14,773 bases of DNA, from contig JACCSI010000573.1 in NCBI GenBank assembly GCA_013813075.1, positions 1 to 14,773 on the forward strand, in the 5' to 3' direction. Source of the stretch: Acidobacteriota bacterium (GTDB lineage: Bacteria > Acidobacteriota > Vicinamibacteria > Vicinamibacterales > UBA2999). A program made the translations under genes and the position numbers. This document shows positions 1 to 6,383 of the stretch, in pieces (within the stretch, counting starts at the first letter, position 1; each line of letters starts with the position of its first letter). Under the pieces are notes generated by a model. That model made no database searches. It was not told the DNA's origin and worked only from the letters and a program-made list of their open reading frames with translations.

Positions 1-2
1 TC

Positions 3-476
3 ATCACGCACCATCACCTGCACGATCTGGGCAAGCTGCTGTTCGCGTTTCTGATGCTGCATGCGTATCTGTCGTTTTCACAGTTCCTGATCATCTGGTC
101 GGCGAACCTCGCGGAAGAGATTCCGCATTACCTCGTGCGCTGGGACAGCGGTTACCAATACGTCAGTCTCTTCATCATCCTCGGTCATTTCGCCCTGCCG
201 TACGTGCTGCTGCTGTCGCGCGACATCAAGCGCGATTACAAGCGCCTGCGACTGATCGCGACCTGGATTCTCTTTGCACGCGTGGTTGATTACTACTGGC
301 ACGTCGCCCCCGAGTTCCATAACGAAGGCCTCGATGTGGGGATTCTCGACGTCGCCACGCCGATTGCCATCGGCGGCGTGTTTCTTGCCCTCTTTGCGGC
401 GAACTTGAAGCAGTTCTCGTTGTTGCCAGTGAACGATCCGGGCTTGCCGAAGGCGATCGCGCATCACGTTCATTGA
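3..476 (+). CDS. actF: ACIII subunit ActF, NrfD/PsrC-like quinol-oxidoreductase membrane subunit (partial, 5' end outside window)
   Basis: This is the C-terminal 157 residues of a polytopic membrane protein whose reading frame is open to the window edge. It has hydrophobic segments near LLFAFLMLHAYLSFSQFLII, YVSLFIILGHFALPYVLLLS, LRLIATWILFARVVDYYWHV and TPIAIGGVFLALFAANL. The charged and aromatic pattern (WSANLAEEIPHY, DYYWHVAPEFH) is typical of the second NrfD-like subunit of Alternative Complex III, which takes part in quinol oxidation and transmembrane charge movement. The SCO chaperone and caa3 oxidase genes directly downstream on the same strand give the classic ACIII-caa3 operon order. 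The other ACIII subunits (actA-E) should lie upstream, outside this window. ActF is preferred over ActC because of its position next to the small TM protein and SCO, but this is inference, as the two NrfD subunits are paralogues. Confidence 0.85.
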   Translation: MTHHHLHDLGKLLFAFLMLHAYLSFSQFLIIWSANLAEEIPHYLVRWDSGYQYVSLFIILGHFALPYVLLLSRDIKRDYKRLRLIATWILFARVVDYYWHVAPEFHNEGLDVGILDVATPIAIGGVFLALFAANLKQFSLLPVNDPGLPKAIAHHVH

Positions 477-520
477 TGGCAACAAAGTCAGTAGGCACGG
501 CGGGTCCTGGAGCGGCCGTC

Positions 521-525
521 AGGGA
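521..525 (+). promoter_or_regulatory. Shine-Dalgarno AGGGA that fixes the start of the small TM protein
   Basis: AGGGA lies 7 nt before the ATG at 533. The same frame is open further upstream, to a TTG at 473 and an ATG at 476 that overlap the actF stop. Those codons have no purine-rich site, so the ATG at 533 is preferred. Confidence 0.6.
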
Positions 526-532
526 AAACAAC

Positions 533-1009
533 ATGTCGACGAACGATGATCTCGAATACGGACCGACACCGGACGACGCGGAGTACGAGCACACCGACAT
601 CGAGCCGTCGATCGCGAGCAAGTTTGCGGTGTGGCTCGGCGTGGCGATGGCGCTCTCCCTTGGGATCGTCTACGGCACCTTCTGGCTGTTCGAAGGACAA
701 ACTGAGGACGCCGACAGGGCCGCGATGCAATACCCACTGGCGGTCGGCCAGATCAAGGAGCCGACCGGACCGCGTCTGCAGGTGCAACCGTTCAAGGATG
801 TTTACCAGTTGAAGAGGGCGGAACAGGACAAGTTGACGTCGTATGGCTGGGTCGACCAGGGCACTGGCGTGGTCCGCATTCCGATTGAGGACGCGATGCG
901 GTTGATCGGCGAGCGCGGCGGGATCTCCGCGAGCCAGCCGGCGGCGGATGGCCTGGGTAAATTTGTACAGGATTCCTCGGCCGGCAGAACGTCGGCCCCG
1001 CGCCACTGA
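533..1009 (+). CDS. Uncharacterised single-TM protein of ACIII-caa3 clusters
   Basis: A 158-residue protein. It has an acidic cytoplasmic-type N-terminus (about 1-28, rich in D and E), one membrane span (about 31-53) and a roughly 100-residue soluble tail. The tail carries PRLQVQPFKDVYQL (about 80-93) followed by SYGWVDQGTGVVRIPIEDAM (about 103-122) and LIGERGG. From memory, this 'YGWVD...VRIPI..AM.L..ERG' signature recurs in short proteins encoded just before SCO/CoxB genes in many bacteria, but I know of no established function. Its place between actF and sco suggests a structural or assembly subunit of the ACIII-oxidase supercomplex. It holds the position some ACIII operons give to actG, but I cannot show it is ActG. 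The gap to actF is 56 nt and to sco 43 nt. It has no cysteines and no haem motif. Confidence 0.8.
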   Translation: MSTNDDLEYGPTPDDAEYEHTDIEPSIASKFAVWLGVAMALSLGIVYGTFWLFEGQTEDADRAAMQYPLAVGQIKEPTGPRLQVQPFKDVYQLKRAEQDKLTSYGWVDQGTGVVRIPIEDAMRLIGERGGISASQPAADGLGKFVQDSSAGRTSAPRH

Positions 1010-1052
1010 CAGCAGGCCCAGGACACCGGGGTTAGAAATCAGGAAGTAGGAA

Positions 1053-1889
1053 GTGCCAAAACCATTTTTGATGGCGGCGTTGATTGCAGGAGCGGTGGCG
1101 ACCGCCTCGGCGCAATCGAACATTCCAGGCGTCAACCCGGATCCGGGCGTGCCGTCGAGTCAAATGCCGTCGGTGCTGTCGCAGGTCAGCTTCGATCAGC
1201 GTCTCAACGAGCAACTGCCGCTCGACACGCCGTTCATGGACGAGGACGGGAGGCCGGTGCGGCTCGGCAATTACTTTGGCACCAAGCCGGTCATCCTGGC
1301 GTTTGTCTATTTCGAGTGCCCGATGCTCTGCACGCAGGTGCTCAATGGCCTGACGACGTCGCTCACCATTCTCGAAGAAGAGGTCGGGCGCGAGTTCGAT
1401 GTCGTGGCGATCAGCTTCGACCCGCGCGAGACGCCGGTTCTGGCGAGTGGCAAGAAGAAGTCCCATGTCGATCGCTACAAGCGACCGGCATCGGCCAGTG
1501 GCTGGCACTTCCTCACCGGCGACGATTCGTCGATTAAAGCCGTCACCAAGGCGGCGGGCTTCAACTACGTCTGGGACGACCGCACCCAACAGTTTGCCCA
1601 CCCAAGCGGCATTGTCGTGGCGACGCCGGACGGGAAGCTGTCGCGCTATTTCTTTGGCATTGATTACGCGTCCCGCGATGTCAAGTTTGCACTGATGGAA
1701 TCGTCGGCGGGACGAATCGGCAGCGTCATCGATAACCTGCTGCTCTACTGCTATCACTACGACCCGGCGACCGGATCGTATGGCTTCGTCGCCATGGGCG
1801 CGGTGCGCATCGGCGGCGCCGTGACACTCCTGGCGCTGGTGGGATTCGTGGTCGTGTCGATTCGGCGCGAGGGACGCGCCGGGCTCTAA
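1053..1889 (+). CDS. SCO1/SenC-type copper chaperone for cytochrome oxidase
   Basis: A 278-residue thioredoxin-fold copper chaperone that delivers copper to the CuA centre of oxidase subunit II on the outer side of the membrane. It has a signal-like N-terminus (LMAALIAGAVATASAQ, about 6-21), the copper-binding CPMLC (Cys89, Cys93) in FVYFECPMLC, and the partner histidine His183 in FAHPSG. A C-terminal TM helix (about 250-270) ends in RREGR, so the domain is membrane-tethered at this end; such a tail is usual in ACIII-linked SCO proteins. The start is the GTG at 1053, with AGGA at 1041-1044 eight nt upstream; an in-frame ATG at 1071 would cut into the signal peptide. The stop is 3 nt before the subunit II gene, so expression is almost certainly coupled to it. 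Confidence 0.93.
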   Translation: MPKPFLMAALIAGAVATASAQSNIPGVNPDPGVPSSQMPSVLSQVSFDQRLNEQLPLDTPFMDEDGRPVRLGNYFGTKPVILAFVYFECPMLCTQVLNGLTTSLTILEEEVGREFDVVAISFDPRETPVLASGKKKSHVDRYKRPASASGWHFLTGDDSSIKAVTKAAGFNYVWDDRTQQFAHPSGIVVATPDGKLSRYFFGIDYASRDVKFALMESSAGRIGSVIDNLLLYCYHYDPATGSYGFVAMGAVRIGGAVTLLALVGFVVVSIRREGRAGL

Positions 1890-1892
1890 CTT

Positions 1893-2915
1893 ATGTCTGT
1901 ATTCGGAATCCCGATTTTCCCGGAGCAGGCGTCCTCGTTCGCGAAGGACGTCGACGCGCTCTATTTCTTCATCGTCGCGGTGTCGGCGTTTTTCGCGCTG
2001 CTCGTCGCGGTGCTCGTGGTCGTCTTCGGCGTCAAGTTCCGTCGCAAGCACGCCGGTGAAGTTGGCGCGCGCATCGAGGGCAACCTGCCGATGGAGCTGG
2101 CGTGGAGCGTCATCCCGGCCGTCATCGCGATGGTGATGTTTGGATGGGGCGCCTCGCTGTTCTACCACCTGCGCCGGCCACCCGCGGAATCGATGAACAT
2201 CTACGCCGTCGGCAAGCAGTGGATGTGGAAGTTCCAGCATCTCGAGGGCCAGCGCGAGATCAACGAGCTGCATGTGCCGACCGGCCGGCCGATCAAGGTC
2301 ACGGTGGCGTCAGAGGACGTGCTGCACAGCCTCTACTTCCCGGCGTTCCGTACCAAGATCGACGCGATTCCCGGCCGCTACACGCAGCTGTGGTTCGAGG
2401 CGACGAAGCCCGGCACCTACCATATGTTCTGCGCGGAATACTGCGGCACCAACCACTCCGGGATGATCGGATCAGTCACCGTGATGGAGCCGGCCGCGTA
2501 TCAGAACTGGCTGGCCGGCGCCGAGGGCGGGACCATGGCGGAGCGCGGCGCTGCGCTCTTCAGTCAGCTTGCGTGCAACACCTGCCACCTCGAGACCGGT
2601 CAGGGCCGCGGTCCGTCGCTCAAGGACATCTACCTCAAGCCGGTTGAACTCGCCGACGGGTCTACCGTTACGGCCGACGAAGCATACCTGCGCGAATCCA
2701 TCCTCAACTCGCAAGCCAAAATCGTGAAGGGGTTTCAGCCGCTGATGCCGACTTTCCAGGGGCTGATTAGCGAAGAGGGGCTGGTCTCCCTGATCGAGCA
2801 CATTCGGTCGCTGTCCCCTAACGCAAGCGCCCCCGGTGCCCCCGCCGCCGCGGGTGCCGCGGGTGCAGCAAGCCCAACCGGCGCAACCAATCAGACGCCA
2901 GGAACGGTTCGGTAA
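1893..2915 (+). CDS. coxB: Cytochrome c oxidase subunit II with fused cytochrome c (caa3 type)
   Basis: A 340-residue electron-entry subunit. Two TM helices (about 22-48 and 68-91) anchor a periplasmic cupredoxin domain. The CuA ligands are all visible: His145 (DVLHSLYF), then Cys180, Glu182, Cys184, His188 and Met191 in [12 protein letters not shown]. The aromatic entry patch is KQWMWKF (108-114). A class I cytochrome c domain follows, with CNTCH (Cys228, Cys231, His232) and Met285 (LMPTF) as axial ligand, so this is a caa3-type subunit taking electrons from ACIII or a small cytochrome c. The last 30 residues (about 311-340) are an Ala/Gly/Pro-rich low-complexity tail. The gene starts 3 nt after the sco stop and ends 5 nt before subunit I. 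No cleavable signal peptide is obvious. Confidence 0.96.
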   Translation: MSVFGIPIFPEQASSFAKDVDALYFFIVAVSAFFALLVAVLVVVFGVKFRRKHAGEVGARIEGNLPMELAWSVIPAVIAMVMFGWGASLFYHLRRPPAESMNIYAVGKQWMWKFQHLEGQREINELHVPTGRPIKVTVASEDVLHSLYFPAFRTKIDAIPGRYTQLWFEATKPGTYHMFCAEYCGTNHSGMIGSVTVMEPAAYQNWLAGAEGGTMAERGAALFSQLACNTCHLETGQGRGPSLKDIYLKPVELADGSTVTADEAYLRESILNSQAKIVKGFQPLMPTFQGLISEEGLVSLIEHIRSLSPNASAPGAPAAAGAAGAASPTGATNQTPGTVR

Positions 2916-2920
2916 GAACT

Positions 2921-4546
2921 ATGGACGCAATACGCACGATTCCCGCGACGCATTACCTGAACAACGGGCATGGCCTCGCGTCATGGCTGCTGACGAAGGA
3001 CCACAAGCGAATCGCGATCATGTACCTGGTCACGATCTCGTTCTTCTTCTTCCTTGGCGGTCTGATGGCCGCCGGGATTCGGCTCGAGTTGGCCACGCCG
3101 CAAGGCGATTTCGTTGCCGCCGACACCTATAACAAGATGTTCACGCTGCACGGCGTGATCATGGTGTTCTTCTTTTTGATTCCGTCGATCCCCGCAGTGC
3201 TGGGCAACTTCCTGATCCCGCCGATGATTGGGGCAAGGGATCTGGCCTTTCCACGCATCAACCTCCTCAGCTACTACCTCTACCTGGTTGGGGGTATGTT
3301 CACGCTGGGCGCGATGCTCAGTGGCGGTGTCGACACCGGCTGGACGTTCTACACCCCGTACAGCGCGGCGGCGTCAAACACCAGCGTCATTCCGACTGCG
3401 CTTGGCGTCTTCATCGCCGGGTTCTCGTCGATTCTCACCGGCCTGAATTTCATTGTCACGATTCATCGCATGCGTGCGCCGGGGATGACGTGGTTCCGCC
3501 TGCCGCTGTTCGTCTGGGCGCATTACGCAACCAGCCTCATCCAGGTGCTTGGCACGCCGGTCATCGCCATCACCATCGTGATGCTCGGGGTCGAGCGCGC
3601 GTTTGGGTTCGGTATTTTCGACCCCGCTCGCGGCGGCGATCCGGTGTTGTTCCAGCACCTGTTCTGGTTCTACTCCCACCCGGCGGTCTACATCATGATT
3701 CTCCCGGCGCTCGGGGTCATGAGCGAGCTGATCGCCAACTTCTCGAAGAAGAAGATCTTCGGCTACAGCTTCGTGGCGTTTTCAAGCCTCGCGATCGCGG
3801 TGTTCGGCTTCATCGTCTGGGCGCATCACATGTTCGTGTCGGGCATCTCGGTATACGCCGCGATGGTCTTCTCGTTTTTGAGTTTCTCAGTCGCGATTCC
3901 CTCCGCGGTCAAGGTCTTCAACTGGACGGCGACGCTCTACAAGGGCGCGATCTCGTTTGAAACGCCGATGCTCTACGCCTACGGCTTCATGGGGTTGTTC
4001 GCAATCGGCGGTCTGACCGGGCTGTTCCTCGCCACGCTCGGCACCGACATCCACATGCACGACACCTACTTCGTGGTCGCGCACTTTCACTACATCATGG
4101 TCGGCGGCGCCATCATGGGCTACCTCGGCGGGCTGCATTTCTGGTGGCCGAAGATGACCGGCCGCATGTATTCGGAGTTCCTGTCGCGGATCAGCGCCAT
4201 CCTGGTGTTCGTCGGCTTCAACCTGACGTTCTTCCCGCAGTTCATCGTCGGCTACCTCGGGATGCCGCGCCGGTATCACGCCTACCCCGACGAGTTCCAG
4301 GTGCTCAACGTTTTGTCATCGGCCGGCGCGTCGGTCCTTGGCCTGGGCTACCTGCTGCCGGTCATCTACTTTGTCTATTCGCTCAAGCGGGGCGAAGTGG
4401 CTGGCCCGAATCCATGGGGAGCATCCGGCCTCGAATGGGAGATCCCGTCACCGCCCCCGACCGAAAATTTTGCGGTCATCCCGCGCGTCACCACTGAACC
4501 CTACGAGTTCACGCCGCACGTCGCCAGGGAGAGAGAGCTTGTCTGA
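2921..4546 (+). CDS. coxA: Cytochrome c oxidase subunit I, A2-type haem-copper oxidase
   Basis: A 541-residue catalytic subunit that reduces O2 to water and pumps protons. Visible ligands: His77 (TLHG) and His390 for low-spin haem a; His388 (VAHFH) for haem a3; CuB ligands His253 and His302-His303 (WAHHMF), with Tyr257 as the expected cross-linked tyrosine. The loop reads [10 protein letters not shown] (248-257). The A1-type glutamate (GHPEVY) is absent and the Tyr-Ser pair of A2-type oxidases, such as Rhodothermus caa3, replaces it. The D-channel entrance Asp107 (GARDLAFPR) and K-channel Lys331 (SAVKVFNW) are present, with Ser328 where many enzymes have Thr. The C-terminal extension (about 495-541) is proline-rich and soluble. 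The last 8 nt overlap the subunit III gene. Confidence 0.97.
   Translation: MDAIRTIPATHYLNNGHGLASWLLTKDHKRIAIMYLVTISFFFFLGGLMAAGIRLELATPQGDFVAADTYNKMFTLHGVIMVFFFLIPSIPAVLGNFLIPPMIGARDLAFPRINLLSYYLYLVGGMFTLGAMLSGGVDTGWTFYTPYSAAASNTSVIPTALGVFIAGFSSILTGLNFIVTIHRMRAPGMTWFRLPLFVWAHYATSLIQVLGTPVIAITIVMLGVERAFGFGIFDPARGGDPVLFQHLFWFYSHPAVYIMILPALGVMSELIANFSKKKIFGYSFVAFSSLAIAVFGFIVWAHHMFVSGISVYAAMVFSFLSFSVAIPSAVKVFNWTATLYKGAISFETPMLYAYGFMGLFAIGGLTGLFLATLGTDIHMHDTYFVVAHFHYIMVGGAIMGYLGGLHFWWPKMTGRMYSEFLSRISAILVFVGFNLTFFPQFIVGYLGMPRRYHAYPDEFQVLNVLSSAGASVLGLGYLLPVIYFVYSLKRGEVAGPNPWGASGLEWEIPSPPPTENFAVIPRVTTEPYEFTPHVARERELV
4526..4533 (+). promoter_or_regulatory. Shine-Dalgarno AGGGAGAG that fixes a TTG start for subunit III
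   Basis: AGGGAGAG lies inside the end of the subunit I gene, 5 nt before the TTG at 4539. No ATG or GTG lies in this frame until the ATG at 4632, which would remove the whole His-rich N-terminus. The strength and spacing of this site are the main reason for choosing the TTG. Confidence 0.65.
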
Positions 4547-5303
4547 CGTAGCCGTTCACGTCGACGCGCACGGCCACCCCGTGCACGCCCACGCCGCGCA
4601 CCATCCGGCGCTGCAGCATCAGTTCCAGACGATGTCGCAGCAGAAGGAATCGGCGGTGCTCGGCATGTGGGCGTTCCTGCTCACCGAGGTCCTGTTTTTC
4701 GGTGGGCTGTTCATGGCCTACATGCTGTATCGCACCTGGTACCACGACGCCTTCGTGCTCGCCAGCACGTCGATCACAATCTTCTGGGGGCTGCTGAACA
4801 CGGTTGTTCTCATCGGCAGCTCGCTGACGATGGCGCTGGCGGTCCGCTCTGCTCAAATCAATCAGCGCAAGGCTACCGTCATGTGGCTGATCGCGACGAT
4901 GGTGCTGGGCACGGTGTTCCTCGGCGTCAAGGTCATCGAGTACGCCGACAAGTTCGAGCATCACCACGTGCCCGGTCCGGAGTACGCGTTCATCGAACCG
5001 GGCCACGAGCCGATATTCGAGCTCGGGCCGCATGGCCGCGAACTGCTCGAGCGAAACTCGGCGGAAAGCCTCAATCGGACGACGCAGATTTTTTTCAGCC
5101 TGTACTTCACGATGACAGGGCTGCACGCGTTGCACATGATCATCGGCATCGGCCTGATGTGCGTGATTACGTGGATGGCATGGAAGGGCCGGTTTTCCAG
5201 CGAGTACTACACGCCGGTGGAGATGAGCGGTCTCTACTGGCACTTTGTCGACATCGTCTGGATTTTCCTGTTTCCTCTTCTCTACCTCATCGATCGGTCT
5301 TAG
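4539..5303 (+). CDS. coxC: Cytochrome c oxidase subunit III (caa3 type), His-rich N-terminus
   Basis: A 254-residue multi-TM subunit that stabilises subunit I and its proton-uptake path. The family signature [21 protein letters not shown] is near 41-61, and the C-terminal [20 protein letters not shown] ends just before the stop, as in typical homologues. A loop, [20 protein letters not shown], separates two membrane blocks, as in caa3-type subunit III. The chosen TTG start overlaps the end of subunit I by 8 nt and has a strong Shine-Dalgarno. It adds a 31-residue N-terminus with eight histidines between residues 7 and 27. The alternative ATG at 4632 gives a 223-residue protein. The TAG stop at 5301-5303 coincides with the left end of a 164-bp palindrome. 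Confidence 0.94.
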   Translation: MSDVAVHVDAHGHPVHAHAAHHPALQHQFQTMSQQKESAVLGMWAFLLTEVLFFGGLFMAYMLYRTWYHDAFVLASTSITIFWGLLNTVVLIGSSLTMALAVRSAQINQRKATVMWLIATMVLGTVFLGVKVIEYADKFEHHHVPGPEYAFIEPGHEPIFELGPHGRELLERNSAESLNRTTQIFFSLYFTMTGLHALHMIIGIGLMCVITWMAWKGRFSSEYYTPVEMSGLYWHFVDIVWIFLFPLLYLIDRS

Positions 5304-5464
5304 CAGCCCGTGGCGCAACTTCATCGGCATTCGAGCGGCGATGCATCCCGGCGGACGGCGTTGCTCTTCTCTCAAATATGCTCCATATTCTCGGTCGTCG
5401 CGCCTTGTCCGTCGGGCGCCTCACCGCTCTCAGCGCAACGATGCAGTTGCGCCACGGACTGCTA
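5301..5464 (+). repeat. 164-bp near-palindrome between subunits III and IV, probable MITE-like insertion with TA target duplication
   Basis: The outer arms 5301-5326 and 5439-5464 are reverse complements at 24 of 26 positions (left begins TAGCAGCCCGTGGCGCAACT, right ends CGCCACGGACTGCTA). Inner blocks also pair imperfectly: 5333-5354 with 5405-5427. A perfect 6-bp tip, AATATG (5375-5380) and CATATT (5384-5389), closes on a 3-nt loop. All pairs share one centre, near 5382, so the segment is a single long hairpin. It begins and ends with TA. Removing 5303-5464 gives TCT-TAG-CC-ATG, which keeps the subunit III stop and places the subunit IV ATG 2 nt after it. That is what insertion at a TA site, with TA duplicated as by IS630/Tc1-type transposases, would predict. 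The GC-rich arms and AT-rich tip carry no gene. A structured regulatory RNA is the alternative. Confidence 0.75.
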
Positions 5465-5467
5465 GCC

Positions 5468-5773
5468 ATGTCTGGACACGTCACCTCACTCAAGGTTTAC
5501 ATCGGCATCTTCCTGACCCTGATGTTTCTGACAGGGGTGACGGTGGCAGTGGCATACGTCAACCTGGGCCAGTTGAACAAGGTCGTCGCGCTCGGCATCG
5601 CGACGTTCAAGGCGTCGCTGGTGGTGTGGTATTTCATGCACGTGAAATACCAGAGCCGGCTGACCAAGCTCGTTGTGGTCAGCGGCTTCTTCTTCCTGGC
5701 GATTCTGCTGGGTCTGACGATGGTCGACTACGGTTCGCGTGAGTGGGTGAACCCACCTGCGAGCCTGCAGTAA
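5468..5773 (+). CDS. coxD: Cytochrome c oxidase subunit IV, prokaryotic type
   Basis: A 101-residue small membrane subunit of caa3 oxidases. It has three hydrophobic segments (about 8-30, 38-57 and 66-86), and the characteristic SLKVYIGIFLTLMFLTGVTV and KASLVVWYFMHVKY match the prokaryotic COX4 family, including its usual length. The ATG at 5468 gives the normal MSxHV...LKVY N-terminus. The frame stays open upstream through the palindrome and offers an ATG at 5441, but that would add residues encoded by the inserted element. No good Shine-Dalgarno precedes 5468 (only GCCACGGACTGCTAGCC), and the right arm of the hairpin ends 3 nt before the ATG. Translation may therefore be weak or depend on ribosomes finishing subunit III. 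It is the last gene of the operon and ends 5 nt from a convergent gene. Confidence 0.93.
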   Translation: MSGHVTSLKVYIGIFLTLMFLTGVTVAVAYVNLGQLNKVVALGIATFKASLVVWYFMHVKYQSRLTKLVVVSGFFFLAILLGLTMVDYGSREWVNPPASLQ

Positions 5774-5778
5774 GCGCC

Positions 5779-6327
5779 TTAGCTGAGCCGCGCAATCACA
5801 TTGAAGTGCGGCGAGCTTGCGTACTCCTCGACTCGCAGGTCGGGCAGGCGCATCGACGTCGCGCCAAGCGCCGACAGCGTTCTCAAGAACCAGCGCTCGT
5901 CAAAGGGCAATCCACTGGGCACATCGAGGATGGCCACCGCCCTTCTCGCGTTCGCGACCATTTGTCCCAAGAGGACGGCTGCATCGGCCAACGTTGTCGC
6001 AGCCTCGAGCACGCCCCGTGCCATGACGACGTCCCACTTCGTCTGGGCCGCCGGTTCTTGCCCCGCCTGTGGGCGAACAAAATCAGGTGCGTCCCCTACG
6101 GCCCACTCTCCGGTCGGCATGTCGTGTCTCGCCAGGGCAATGAGTGCGGGGTCGGCGTCGATGCCCCCGACGGCGCACCCCGCTTCATACAGCGGCAGCA
6201 GAAACGCGCCCGAGCCACAGTGCATCTCGAACACGGTCTCGCCTTCACGCAGCTCGAGCGCTTCGGCGACGTCGGCGACTAAGATCCGCCACTGATCGTC
6301 GGTGATGTTAGTGAAGCGCCTGCTCAC
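5779..6327 (-). CDS. Small class I SAM-dependent methyltransferase
   Basis: A 182-residue protein with a Rossmann-type methyltransferase core. Motif I is VFEMHCGSGAFLLPL (about 32-46), where the usual E/DxGxGxG reads EMHCGSG. The acidic residue at the end of strand 2 is Asp57 in GGIDADPALI, and GEWAVGDAPDF (about 73-83) supplies the adenine-contacting loop. Strand 4 is KWDVVMARGVLEAA. The substrate cannot be read from the sequence. The start is a GTG at 6327, with no convincing Shine-Dalgarno; no ATG lies near the N-terminus in this frame. It lies 56 nt downstream of the ADOP permease on the same strand, so it may be a distal member of that transcript. Its end converges on subunit IV with only 5 nt between, leaving no room for an intergenic terminator. 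Confidence 0.8.
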   Translation of the reverse strand: MSRRFTNITDDQWRILVADVAEALELREGETVFEMHCGSGAFLLPLYEAGCAVGGIDADPALIALARHDMPTGEWAVGDAPDFVRPQAGQEPAAQTKWDVVMARGVLEAATTLADAAVLLGQMVANARRAVAILDVPSGLPFDERWFLRTLSALGATSMRLPDLRVEEYASSPHFNVIARLS

Positions 6328-6383
6328 GGACCGAATGCTCGCACATCCCGACGAGAACTTCCGACAATTCCCCTTCGTGCTGT

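Noticed and set aside
1032..2273. Long open frame (413 codons) on the minus strand across sco and coxB
   Set aside because: It is rich in R, H, D and E with no domain or hydrophobic pattern, and lies antisense to two certain genes. High GC makes such frames common.
4509..5375. Minus-strand open frame of 288 codons opposite coxC
   Set aside because: The composition is charged and repetitive, with no family features, and coxC on the other strand is certain.
4667..5467. Apparent N-terminal extension of subunit IV reaching back through coxC
   Set aside because: The frame is merely open by chance; it runs out of frame through coxC and the palindrome, and the usual subunit IV N-terminus starts at 5468.
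5743..5756. GTGGG-TGAA-CCCAC hairpin near the end of coxD, considered as a terminator
   Set aside because: It lies inside the coding sequence, has only a 5-bp stem and is not followed by a T-run.
6328..6383. Gap between the permease and methyltransferase genes, examined for a promoter or terminator
   Set aside because: No hexamer pair, dyad or T-run was visible in its 56 nt.
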